Shown here: positions 19,086 through 26,543 of the stretch, in pieces
Numbering within the stretch: position 1 is the stretch's first letter
Layout of the letters: each line of letters begins with the position of its first letter
Source: an uncultured bacterium
GTDB lineage: Bacteria; Fidelibacterota; Marinisomatia; Marinisomatales; UBA1611
DNA length: 32,724 nucleotides
Assembly (NCBI GenBank): GCA_905478065.1
Contig: CAJQGZ010000061.1
Span: 1-32,724 of the forward strand
Direction of reading: 5' to 3'
Translations under genes and position numbers: made by a program
Notes under the pieces: generated by a model
Databases searched by the model: none
What the model was told of the DNA's origin: nothing
Seen by the model: the letters and a program-made list of their open reading frames with translations, nothing else

Positions 19086-19301
19086 TTACAGAATCAGCAT
19101 TAAGAATATGAATACTTCAGCAAGAATAGCCACACCCTCTAATAAGAAAAGCGGTAATTGAACTACCCCGCTAATCTTATCAGCAGCTTCAGGCTGCCGA
19201 GCAATAGCTTCTGCTGCTGCTGCTGCAAATTTTGATATTCCAAGCGCTGCGCCTATTACAACTATTCCTAATCCAATAGGTACTAATAAAGTTCCATCCA
19301 T
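19086..19301 (-). CDS. atpE: F1Fo ATP synthase c subunit
   Basis: A 71-residue two-helix proteolipid forming the rotor ring. Helix 1 runs about 5-33 and ends in the polar loop ARQPEA (34-39). Helix 2 runs about 45-70. By spacing from the loop proline (P37+18) the ion-carrying carboxylate is E55 in LFLLEGVAIL. Sodium-binding residues are lacking: position 22 is Ile where Na+ rings have Gln, and E55 is followed by Gly-Val rather than Ser/Thr, so protons are predicted. The GxGxGxGxG helix motif is relaxed to V15/G17/A19/G21/S23, much as in E. coli. A second glutamate, E62, lies two helix turns beyond E55. AAGGAAG is a strong ribosome binding site. Confidence 0.97.
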   Translation of the reverse strand: MDGTLLVPIGLGIVVIGAALGISKFAAAAAEAIARQPEAADKISGVVQLPLFLLEGVAILAEVFIFLMLIL

Positions 19302-19325
19302 TATATACTTCCTTTTTTTATTTTG

Positions 19326-20243
19326 TTAATGATGTACATTGATAGCCATGCCAACAAACACAGCCGATAATAAAGTAAAAACATATGCTTGAACAAGCAC
19401 TACTATAATTTCCAAACCTGATATTGCAGCAGCCATTGGTATAGATACAAATGCTACACCTATTCCGGCCGCGGCTGAAAACATTTCTCCAATTATAGCC
19501 ATAAGCGATAAAAGAGCTAATATTGCAATATGCCCTCCTGTCATATTTGCTGCAAGTCTCATGGTTAGAGCAAATGGTTTTACAAAGAGCCCCATTAGTT
19601 CAATCGGAATCAAAATAATATATACTGGCCAAGCTAAGCCATGAGGGACAAGATTTGCCCAATGCTTGATAAAACCATGTTTTTTGACACCTGCGATTAT
19701 GATAGAGAAAAAAGTGACTGCCGCAAGGCCAGCTGTTACATTAAAGTTTCCAGTTGCCGTTACACCGCCATGAAGCAAATTATTAATTGTTGAATGCGAA
19801 TCAGTCTTTAAAAGGAACCTATCTAGTAAACCTATGGTATCAAATATTGGAATCATGCCGATACCGTTTGCAAAAAGAATAAAAAAGAAAAATGTTAAAA
19901 AAAGAGGCGTCCATGTCATGACCCAATTAGGACCAACATTTGGCGCAGCAATTGTATCTTTCACAAACTCAACTATATACTCTATTAGAGAAACCCAATT
20001 AGACTTCTTTTTACCATTACTAGATAAATATTTTCTTATTGGCAGAATCACTACGATTGAAACTATAAACGCTACAAGCCATAACATTAGAACATGTTTC
20101 GTAACTGAAAAATCAATACCAAAAAATGAAGGCAACTGTATTATTGGGTGAGTTATATCTGAATTAGAAACATGATGGATAATATTAGGACCAACCTGTT
20201 CTAGGACAGTCTGATTACTATGACTGGAGTTGGCAGCTACCAT
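19326..20243 (-). CDS. atpB: F1Fo ATP synthase a subunit
   Basis: A 305-residue integral membrane stator that forms the two proton half-channels against the c ring. The essential arginine is R229 in FALTMRLAANMTGGH. The final helix contains ISGLEIIVVLVQAYVFTLL with the conserved Glu and Gln. The N-terminal part (about 1-45) is hydrophilic and outside the first membrane helix. It is the first gene of the ATP synthase operon proper, 207 bases downstream of atpZ; the ribosome binding site is weak (CGGAT, distant from the ATG). Confidence 0.97.
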   Translation of the reverse strand: MVAANSSHSNQTVLEQVGPNIIHHVSNSDITHPIIQLPSFFGIDFSVTKHVLMLWLVAFIVSIVVILPIRKYLSSNGKKKSNWVSLIEYIVEFVKDTIAAPNVGPNWVMTWTPLFLTFFFFILFANGIGMIPIFDTIGLLDRFLLKTDSHSTINNLLHGGVTATGNFNVTAGLAAVTFFSIIIAGVKKHGFIKHWANLVPHGLAWPVYIILIPIELMGLFVKPFALTMRLAANMTGGHIAILALLSLMAIIGEMFSAAAGIGVAFVSIPMAAAISGLEIIVVLVQAYVFTLLSAVFVGMAINVHH

Positions 20244-20450
20244 TTTAATATAAATCCGTAATCGTTAATTATTAGTTTTATAGTTAAAGACTAAATAAAT
20301 ACTACATTTAAGGTCGCAAAGGTAAGCATAAAAGCTGTGGGTTTAAAATAAATATCATTGATTATTTAAATACTTTTTTAAATAATGTGCTATGCCTTAT
20401 CATAAAACTGAGAATTATAACAATCTTGACAGACAACCAAATAAGTGATA
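20244..20450 (-). promoter_or_regulatory. Leader and extended -10 promoter of the ATP synthase operon
   Basis: On the minus strand, TGTTATAAT at 20422-20414 is a perfect extended -10 (TGnTATAAT); upstream only a poor -35 (TTGGTT) is seen, as is usual for such promoters. Transcription starting near 20407 would give a leader of about 160 bases before atpB. The leader contains a perfect 10-base inverted repeat, ATTATTTAAA / TTTAAATAAT, with a six-base spacer (20361-20386). It has no GC pairs and no T-run, so it is not an obvious terminator. A TACCTTTG word at 20324-20317 resembles a Bacteroidetes -7 element but lacks the matching upstream box. Confidence 0.5.
20361..20386. repeat. Perfect 10-base inverted repeat in the atp leader
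   Basis: The two arms ATTATTTAAA and TTTAAATAAT are exact reverse complements around the spacer TACTTT. All pairs are A-T. It could be a weak RNA hairpin or a protein-binding palindrome in the untranslated leader of atpB; chance occurrence in AT-rich DNA is also possible. Confidence 0.5.
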
Positions 20451-20666
20451 TCAACTCTTTTTTTTAAAATTTGTTGCTCGTGATAATTGATAAAAACCGA
20501 TTATTAAGCCCATGAAAAGAGCAATTAAAAACAGCAGTGGAAACGTATTAAAACTATTATCTAAAAAATACCCAAAGATTGATAAAATAATAACGTAAGA
20601 AAACAAAGAATGAACTGCAGACATAACTGGAACAGCTTTTTGCAAAACTTTTTGAAAAAAATTCAA
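20451..20666 (-). CDS. atpZ: AtpZ-like membrane protein (ATPase_gene1 family) with non-ATG start
   Basis: About 71 residues with two membrane helices (roughly 18-36, SLFSYVIILSIFGYFLDN, and 42-58, FPLLFLIALFMGLIIGF) and a Lys-rich C-terminus. Small size, two helices and position just upstream of atpB identify the AtpZ/AtpI class of ATP synthase assembly or Mg/Ca-transport proteins. No ATG exists between the bactofilin stop and the first helix; TTG at 20666 is the best start, with TTG at 20645 as an alternative. The first internal ATG (20624) would remove 14 residues just before helix 1. The frame is the same as that of bactofilin, separated by its single TAA, and no good ribosome binding site is seen. 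Confidence 0.8.
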   Translation of the reverse strand: MNFFQKVLQKAVPVMSAVHSLFSYVIILSIFGYFLDNSFNTFPLLFLIALFMGLIIGFYQLSRATNFKKKS

Positions 20667-20693
20667 AATAAGTTTTTTTAATAAACTCTTATT

Positions 20694-21065
20694 TTAAACC
20701 ACTTTGTTCGGTGTTGATGGGCCTGAAGAATCCAAGACCAAGTCGCATTGCCCCTCAAATTGAGCGCCATCTTCAATATGCAATTTTCTGTAACTAATAT
20801 TCCCTTTTAACTCGCTTGTTTTTTTTAATATAACAGATCCCTCAGATTTCAAATGTCCTACAACTTTCCCACCAAGCACAATACTGGCGCCTGTTACATT
20901 GCCGTCAACCATTGCCCCACGAGCTATTCTAATAGATCCTCTAGTTTGAACGTCCCCAAATACTTGTCCATAAACAATTAATCCTTGCTCAAGCTTAATA
21001 GAGCCTTTTAGTACGGCATCCGGACCTATCATCGTGTGAACATTTTTAAATTTAGATTTAATCAT
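20694..21065 (-). CDS. Bactofilin
   Basis: A cytoskeletal protein of about 123 residues with the bactofilin (DUF583) right-handed beta-helix: successive turns of Gly/Val-rich repeats such as LKGSIKLEQGLIVYGQVFGD, IRIARGAMVDGNVTG and VILKKTSELKGNIS. Short unstructured tails flank it (the C-terminal one contains SSGPSTPNK). Bactofilins form nucleotide-independent filaments that localise cell-wall enzymes or ParAB. The ATG at 21065 overlaps the M23 peptidase stop by one base (TGATG); a GTG at 21068 is also possible. Linkage to an M23 peptidase matches the CcmA/Csd and BacA/LmdC pairs of other bacteria. Confidence 0.92.
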   Translation of the reverse strand: MIKSKFKNVHTMIGPDAVLKGSIKLEQGLIVYGQVFGDVQTRGSIRIARGAMVDGNVTGASIVLGGKVVGHLKSEGSVILKKTSELKGNISYRKLHIEDGAQFEGQCDLVLDSSGPSTPNKVV

Positions 21066-21844
21066 CACTTTTTTAAAGTTAAGTCTTTTTTAATCAATTC
21101 TGGAAAATATATCAGCGGGTCAATCGACCTTCCGCCTTTCCAAATTTCGAAATGCAAATGAGGCCCAGATGAAATGCCTGTATTACCGACTAATCCTATC
21201 ACATCTCCTTTTTTGACCATATCAAGCCTTGAAACGATGTTTTGTTGGTTATGCCCATAATGAGTTAAGTAATCATCGCCATGGTAAATTATTATTAGAT
21301 TTCCCATTTTATAAGTCCAACCTGAAAAAACTACCACACCAGCAGAAGTAGATTTAATAGGAGTTCCTTGCTTTGCAACTATATCAATTCCACCATGCAA
21401 GTTATCAACATTTGAAAAAGCACCTTCCATCCGCTTGCTTACAAACCCTTCTATCGGAATAACAGATGGAATATTATCAGAGAAAGAAATTAACTGGTCA
21501 TCAGGGATGATCATTAAGACACTATCAATAATTTCAGGTTTTTCAGAAAAATTAAACTCTGAGCCCAAAGAATTTCTAACAAATTCATCCATTTGGTTTA
21601 ATCGTTCCAAGTTCTCTGCTAGTTTAAGAACTTTCATTCGTTCATTTACTAAAACGCTATATTTATTATCTAATTCTTCATAATTAGCAATTCGCGGAAT
21701 AGAAAAGAATAATATTAATGCACTCGTGAAAAAGAATACAACTAATACAACTAATGAAAAGTTTAAAAAAAACTTGTTGAAGCTATAGGACCTTGTTTCA
21801 GAATCATCGTCAGGTATAACAACAAGAGTGAGTTTTTTAGCCAT
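21065..21844 (-). CDS. Membrane-anchored M23 (LytM-type) peptidoglycan endopeptidase
   Basis: A 259-residue protein with a short cytoplasmic tail (1-26, LTLVVIPDDDSETRSYSF), one membrane helix (27-50), a periplasmic coiled-coil segment (about 55-92) and a C-terminal M23 domain (about 145-245). Zinc and catalytic residues are complete: H150 and D154 (HGGID), H198 (HYGH), H229 and H231 (PHLHFE). It should cut peptide cross-links in peptidoglycan. The tail fits proposed bactofilin docking segments of LmdC-type peptidases; that is inference from gene pairing. It lies five bases after parB and overlaps bactofilin by one base. Confidence 0.93.
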   Translation of the reverse strand: MAKKLTLVVIPDDDSETRSYSFNKFFLNFSLVVLVVFFFTSALILFFSIPRIANYEELDNKYSVLVNERMKVLKLAENLERLNQMDEFVRNSLGSEFNFSEKPEIIDSVLMIIPDDQLISFSDNIPSVIPIEGFVSKRMEGAFSNVDNLHGGIDIVAKQGTPIKSTSAGVVVFSGWTYKMGNLIIIYHGDDYLTHYGHNQQNIVSRLDMVKKGDVIGLVGNTGISSGPHLHFEIWKGGRSIDPLIYFPELIKKDLTLKK

Positions 21845-21849
21845 AAAAA

Positions 21850-22707
21850 TTATAGTGACTGAAGAAGATCAATAATTCTCTCCAAATCATCATCTGAAAA
21901 GTAGGTTATTTCTATCGACCCTCCAACCTGAGCGGGCTTCAATTTTACTTTTGTTCCAAAAATCTCGACCAACTGATTTTCAATTGCGCGAGCAGGAGCC
22001 TTATGAATTTTTATTTTTTTTACAACTCTTGTTTTAAGCTTAGGTTTTACAAGTGCTTCAGCTGCTCTAACACTTAACGAATCATTAATAATTTTTTTCC
22101 ATAAATTTTCCATAGCTGGAACAGATTTTTTCTGAAGTATAGCCCTACCATGGCCAGCAGAAATCTTTCCATTCCGTATGCTTTTACGAATTTCTGGCGG
22201 GAGCTTAAGTAGGCGAAGAGCATTAGAAACAGTAGTTCGCTTTTTACCAATTGTTTTAGCGATGTCATCATGGGATAAATTATGCTGACTATTCAAAATC
22301 GCGTAACCTTCAGCTTCTTCAATAGGGTTTAAATTCTCTCTTTGAATGTTTTCAATGAGAGCAACTTCCATCATTTCAGACGCATTTTTAATATTAATAA
22401 CATATGCAGGAACAGAGCGAAGCTTTGCCTTTTTTGCTGCTCGCCACCTTCTTTCTCCAGCAATGATTTCATAAGTCCCGGCATGCTCTCTAACTGTAAT
22501 CGGGGTGATAATACCTTTCTCTTTAATAGAAGAGCATAATTCATCTAAAGACTTTTCATTAAAGTCTCGTCTTGGTTGGTCAGGATTTGGCTTAATATCT
22601 TTTAGTTGTATTTTACTTACACCTGGTGCACTGATGGTTTTTTCACCTTTTTTAGAGTTCGTATTAATTATTGCATTAATACCTTTTCCTAATCTTTTAG
22701 ATGACAC
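21850..22707 (-). CDS. parB: Chromosome partitioning protein ParB (Spo0J family)
   Basis: A 285-residue parS-binding CTPase clamp. GERRWRA (84-90) is the CTP-binding C motif and ENIQRENLNPIEEA (119-132) the second nucleotide motif. A helix-turn-helix follows (about 142-165, HDDIAKTIGKKRTTVSNALRL). A C-terminal dimerisation segment ends IIDLLQSL. The start is GTG at 22707, supported by GAGGAG ten bases upstream; the gene overlaps parA by 11 bases. I found no parS-like TGTTnCACGTGnAACA site in the window. Confidence 0.96.
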   Translation of the reverse strand: MSSKRLGKGINAIINTNSKKGEKTISAPGVSKIQLKDIKPNPDQPRRDFNEKSLDELCSSIKEKGIITPITVREHAGTYEIIAGERRWRAAKKAKLRSVPAYVINIKNASEMMEVALIENIQRENLNPIEEAEGYAILNSQHNLSHDDIAKTIGKKRTTVSNALRLLKLPPEIRKSIRNGKISAGHGRAILQKKSVPAMENLWKKIINDSLSVRAAEALVKPKLKTRVVKKIKIHKAPARAIENQLVEIFGTKVKLKPAQVGGSIEITYFSDDDLERIIDLLQSL

Positions 22708-23461
22708 GCTGTAATATCTCCTCTGTAAGACTTAGATAGTTTTTTGCTCCATTTGAGCTCGCGTCATAAAGTAACGCAGGCTTTCCAAAACTGGGCGCTT
22801 CACTTAATTTTACATTACGGTAAATTAATGTTTTAAATAATTTTTCTTTAAAATAGCTTTTAACTTCTTGAACTACTTGTTTAGACAAATTCAATCTACT
22901 ATCATACATTGTCATTAAAACACCACCGATTACAAGTTTTTTATTTAGGTGTCGCTGTACTAATCTAAAGGTGTTTAAAAGTTGACTTAATCCCTCTAAG
23001 GCATAGTACTCACACTGTATTGGAATAATAATAGCATGAGAGGAGGTCAAAGCATTAATAGTTAACAACCCCAGGGATGGGGGACAGTCTAAAATTATGA
23101 CATCATATTTACGTACAATTTTTTTTAACGCTGTTTTTAATTGATACTCCCTAGCCATAATATTTACCAGTTCTATCTCAGCGCCAACTAAATCATTTGT
23201 AGAGGGCACAACATCTAAGCAAGGAAATGTCGTTTTTACAATTGCATCAGTAATATCAGTTTCATTTATCAAAACATCATAAATGTTTTTATCTGATTTT
23301 TTAGTTAAATCAGATAAACCAATCGTAGCATTTGCTTGAGGGTCTAAATCTACTATCAGCGTTTTTATTTCTGATACAGCTAGACTAAGCCCAACATTGA
23401 CAGCCGAAGTTGTTTTTCCAACTCCACCTTTTTGATTTATAAATGATAAAACTTTTCCCAT
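22697..23461 (-). CDS. parA: Chromosome partitioning ATPase ParA (Soj type)
   Basis: A 254-residue Walker-type ParA without an N-terminal DNA-binding extension, as in chromosomal Soj proteins. The deviant Walker A is KGGVGKT (11-17). VDLDPQANAT and the Walker B region VIILDCPPSLGLLTINAL follow. It binds the nucleoid as an ATP dimer and is released by ParB. It begins the parA-parB-M23-bactofilin-atpZ string and is divergent from secD across 162 bases. Confidence 0.97.
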   Translation of the reverse strand: MGKVLSFINQKGGVGKTTSAVNVGLSLAVSEIKTLIVDLDPQANATIGLSDLTKKSDKNIYDVLINETDITDAIVKTTFPCLDVVPSTNDLVGAEIELVNIMAREYQLKTALKKIVRKYDVIILDCPPSLGLLTINALTSSHAIIIPIQCEYYALEGLSQLLNTFRLVQRHLNKKLVIGGVLMTMYDSRLNLSKQVVQEVKSYFKEKLFKTLIYRNVKLSEAPSFGKPALLYDASSNGAKNYLSLTEEILQRVI

Positions 23462-23623
23462 GATTAAATAGATAGCGTCTAAATTAATTCTTATTAATTT
23501 GCAAAAAAATGTATTTAAGAAAGTATACCGCTAAATAAAAATGAATATGTTATGTTGCTCTAAGCCTTGTCCAAAGTTAAATTTCCGCTCTTAAATCAAC
23601 ATTTAAACAAATATAGATAAAAA
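23462..23623. promoter_or_regulatory. Divergent promoter region between parA and secD
   Basis: This 162-base AT-rich spacer must serve both directions. Toward parA, TATACT at 23527-23522 is a reasonable -10 with no strong -35. Toward secD I see only weak candidates, such as TTGTCC (from about 23568) followed 17 bases later by CTTAAA. There is no parS palindrome and no hairpin of note. Confidence 0.35.
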
Positions 23624-25519
23624 TTGAAAAATAGTTTAACACCCAGATACATAGTCATCATGGTCCTTCTTGGCTGGTCTTTTTATTCTCTATGGCCATC
23701 TATAAAATACCAAAATTTAGATGCAGAAGAAAAAGAGTTGTTAAGAGAGCAAGGAAACTTAGCTCAAATAGAATCTCGTATCATACGTCAAGGACTTGAC
23801 CTTAAAGGCGGCATGTATATTCTATTAGAAACAGATATTCCCACATTAGTTAAAAGTCTTGCTTCAAATCGTAATGAAAAATTTGATAACCTAATTGAAG
23901 AAATAACAAATGAGTTTAAATTAAATAGGGGAGAAAACTTTTTTAATATTTTTCGTGAAAAAATTGCCAATAGTGATATTAAGGTGGTCCGGTATTATCA
24001 TGAATATGGTTCCAACCTCGAAGATATCATTGCAGCAATTGAAGATGAGACAGAAGATTCAATTAACAGAGTATTAGAAATATTACAAAACAGAATAGAT
24101 CAGTTTGGTGTTTCTGAACCTACAATCCAAAAGCAAGGTAAATATAGAATTTTAGTTGAACTGGCGGGTATTCAAGATTCTGAAAGAGCTAGAGCACTGT
24201 TACAGAGTACCGCTTTACTTGAATTTTATTTAGTTAAAAACATTGCTTCTACAAATGAAATAATTTCTCAGCTAGACAATATTTTGAAAAAGTCAGTTAG
24301 CGAAGAAGAATTAGAGATACTTATCTCTGAATCTAAACTTGACAAAAAGCCAACCAAGGACTCCAACCAATCAGAAAACAATGTTACAACAGTTGATGAG
24401 ATTTTTGGAGAAACAACTGACTCTAACTCTGACAATTTGGGCGGAGAATCTGACCTTTCACTTGATTCACCGTTGCAGTCATTAATAGAATTTGTTCAAG
24501 GCGATCTGGTTGTGAAATCAAAAAATGTTTACGCTTTAAAAAAGTTATTATCTGAAGAGACAGCCAAACTAAAGCTTAAATCATCTTCAGGACAGTTTGT
24601 TTTTGGTAATGACTCTGAATCGCTAGGAGCCTCAGGAGAATATTTCAGACTTTATTACTTAGAAACTGTTCCAGAACTAACTGGCGGTGTTGTGGAAAAA
24701 GCAAAGGCAAACTTGGGTAGTCTTGGTGGCGGAAGCGCAGGTTTACCTGTAGTATCACTCGATATGAATAGTGAAGGTTCAAAAACTTGGTCCAGAGTAA
24801 CAGGTGCAAATATTGGACAGCGCATTGCCATAGTACTTGATAACAAAGTTCATATGGCTCCAAACATTAGAGAAAAAATCCCTGGAGGGAGAACTCAAAT
24901 TGAAGGGTTTGCTGACATAAATGAAGCTAAGGATATAGCAATTATTTTAAGAGCTGGTGCTCTGCCAGCACCCGTCAACATTATTGAAGAAAGAACTGTC
25001 GGCCCAAGTCTAGGAGCAGACTCTATTGCTAGAGGTCAAAAATCTATTCTCATTGGCCTTGGAGTCGTTTTTATTTTTATGCTCATTTACTATAGAGCGG
25101 CAGGGGCGATTGCAAATTTCGCATTGATTTGGAATATTGTTCTTATTTTAGCTGTATTAGCATCATTAGGCGCGACATTAACTTTACCTGGCATTGCAGG
25201 ATTAATCCTTACAGTAGGAATGTGCATTGATTCTAATGTTATTATTTTTGAAAGAATACGCGAAGAACTACGCAAAGGTAAGACACCTAAGTCAGCTATA
25301 GAAGCGGGATATAATAGAGCTATTACAACTATAATTGATGCAAACTTAACTACTGTTATTGCTTCATTAGTATTATACCAATTCGGAACTGGTCCCATTA
25401 AAGGATTTGCTACGGTACTTTTCTGGGGGATATTAATAAGTATGTTTACTGCTGTTTATGTTACACGAACTATTTTTTATACAATAACCAAAAAATCAAT
25501 CAAAACTTTAAGTATATAA
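23624..25519 (+). CDS. secD: Protein translocase subunit SecD
   Basis: A 631-residue RND-fold membrane protein that uses the proton-motive force to pull exported proteins from the periplasmic side. Helix 1 is at about 9-26. RQGLDLKGGMYILLE (55-69) is the conserved first periplasmic motif. ILRAGALPAPVNI and VGPSLGADSI lead into helices 2-6 (about 472-620), with IDSNVIIFERIREEL. A hydrophilic, Asp/Ser/Asn-rich stretch at about 238-275 is inserted in the periplasmic domain. The start is TTG: a stop codon lies two codons upstream, and the next ATG (23660) would cut into helix 1. Confidence 0.96.
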   Translation: MKNSLTPRYIVIMVLLGWSFYSLWPSIKYQNLDAEEKELLREQGNLAQIESRIIRQGLDLKGGMYILLETDIPTLVKSLASNRNEKFDNLIEEITNEFKLNRGENFFNIFREKIANSDIKVVRYYHEYGSNLEDIIAAIEDETEDSINRVLEILQNRIDQFGVSEPTIQKQGKYRILVELAGIQDSERARALLQSTALLEFYLVKNIASTNEIISQLDNILKKSVSEEELEILISESKLDKKPTKDSNQSENNVTTVDEIFGETTDSNSDNLGGESDLSLDSPLQSLIEFVQGDLVVKSKNVYALKKLLSEETAKLKLKSSSGQFVFGNDSESLGASGEYFRLYYLETVPELTGGVVEKAKANLGSLGGGSAGLPVVSLDMNSEGSKTWSRVTGANIGQRIAIVLDNKVHMAPNIREKIPGGRTQIEGFADINEAKDIAIILRAGALPAPVNIIEERTVGPSLGADSIARGQKSILIGLGVVFIFMLIYYRAAGAIANFALIWNIVLILAVLASLGATLTLPGIAGLILTVGMCIDSNVIIFERIREELRKGKTPKSAIEAGYNRAITTIIDANLTTVIASLVLYQFGTGPIKGFATVLFWGILISMFTAVYVTRTIFYTITKKSIKTLSI

Positions 25520-26443
25520 ATGCAGATTATTAAAAACTCAAATATTGATTTCATCAATAATTCAAAATTAACTGTTTTACTTTCTAGTGCATTAGTTTTA
25601 GCAGGAATTTTTTCATTAATAATAAATAATGGACCAAAGTTAAGTATCGACTTTAAAGGAGGGACATTAATAGCAGTTAAATATACCAAACCAGTCAATA
25701 TTAACGAATTTAGGTCTAAATTAAGCGATATTAATATTAATGGCCAAAAATTTGATTTTGGCTCATCTGAAATAAAACACTTTGGTAATACTTCTAGCGT
25801 CGCTTTGAGAATTGCTGAACTTGAAAACGAGCCAGAAAATTTTTCTAGAGATGTAATTGAAGTTTTAAAAACAATCTACCCAAATTCACTTCCAGAAGAC
25901 AAAAAAGACTTCGTCTTATCAAAAGATAAAATTAGTCCTAAAGTCGGTTCTGAGCTTAGCGCGAAAGCAATTATGGCAATTATTTACGCTCTGTCTTTAA
26001 TACTTATATATATATCTTTGAGATTTGAATTCATTTTTGCTATTGGAGCTATAGCTGCAATAGCTCATGATGTAATTATTACTCTGGGCATTTTTTCAAT
26101 ACTTGGTTATGAAATTTCACTATCAGTTATTGCAGCTTTTCTTACAATTGTTGGCTATTCACTCAATGACACAATTGTGATATTTGATAGAATCCGAGAG
26201 AACCTAAAAACTCTAAAAAGAGGATCCATTATTGATACTGTCAACAGAAGTATCAATGAATCTTTAAGCCGTACTATTGTCACTTCTATGACTACCTTAT
26301 TTGTGGTCCTTGTACTTTATTTCTTTGGCGGTGAAGTAATACACTCTTTCTCCTTTGCATTGATTATTGGAGTGCTGGTTGGAACTTATTCTAGTATATT
26401 TGTTGCAAGTCTAATTGTAGTTTATATGCAACCGAAGTCTTAA
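25520..26443 (+). CDS. secF: Protein translocase subunit SecF
   Basis: A 307-residue partner of SecD with six membrane helices. LSIDFKGGTLIAVKY near the N-terminus is the SecF counterpart of the SecD LDLKGG motif. The block VGYSLNDTIVIFDRIREN in the fourth to fifth helix region is the family signature. The ATG follows the secD TAA directly, without any gap, so the two are translationally coupled. The protein ends with a short tail, MQPKS. Confidence 0.97.
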   Translation: MQIIKNSNIDFINNSKLTVLLSSALVLAGIFSLIINNGPKLSIDFKGGTLIAVKYTKPVNINEFRSKLSDININGQKFDFGSSEIKHFGNTSSVALRIAELENEPENFSRDVIEVLKTIYPNSLPEDKKDFVLSKDKISPKVGSELSAKAIMAIIYALSLILIYISLRFEFIFAIGAIAAIAHDVIITLGIFSILGYEISLSVIAAFLTIVGYSLNDTIVIFDRIRENLKTLKRGSIIDTVNRSINESLSRTIVTSMTTLFVVLVLYFFGGEVIHSFSFALIIGVLVGTYSSIFVASLIVVYMQPKS

Positions 26444-26451
26444 AACGACAA

Positions 26452-26488
26452 CCGCTAACCAACTTCATAAATCTCTTAGCCTTTTTTT
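26452..26488 (+). terminator. Weak candidate terminator after secF
   Basis: GCTAA and TTAGC (26454-26458 and 26476-26480) can pair around a 17-base loop, followed by C and seven T. The stem is short and the loop long, so this is only a candidate. The rest of the 100-base convergent gap shows nothing else. Confidence 0.3.
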
Positions 26489-26543
26489 ATACGCCACAAG
26501 CTTTCCTATTTAACGTAATTTATAATTCTAATAATATATCGTG

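Noticed and set aside
20317-20324. TACCTTTG as a Bacteroidetes-type -7 promoter element before atpB
   Set aside because: No matching TTTG-type upstream element at the expected distance, and a full extended -10 lies further upstream; the window also has an E. coli-like TTGACA promoter.
21850-23623. A parS site near parAB
   Set aside because: I looked for a TGTTnCACGTGnAACA-like palindrome here and in the rest of the window and found none; no CACGTG core was noticed.
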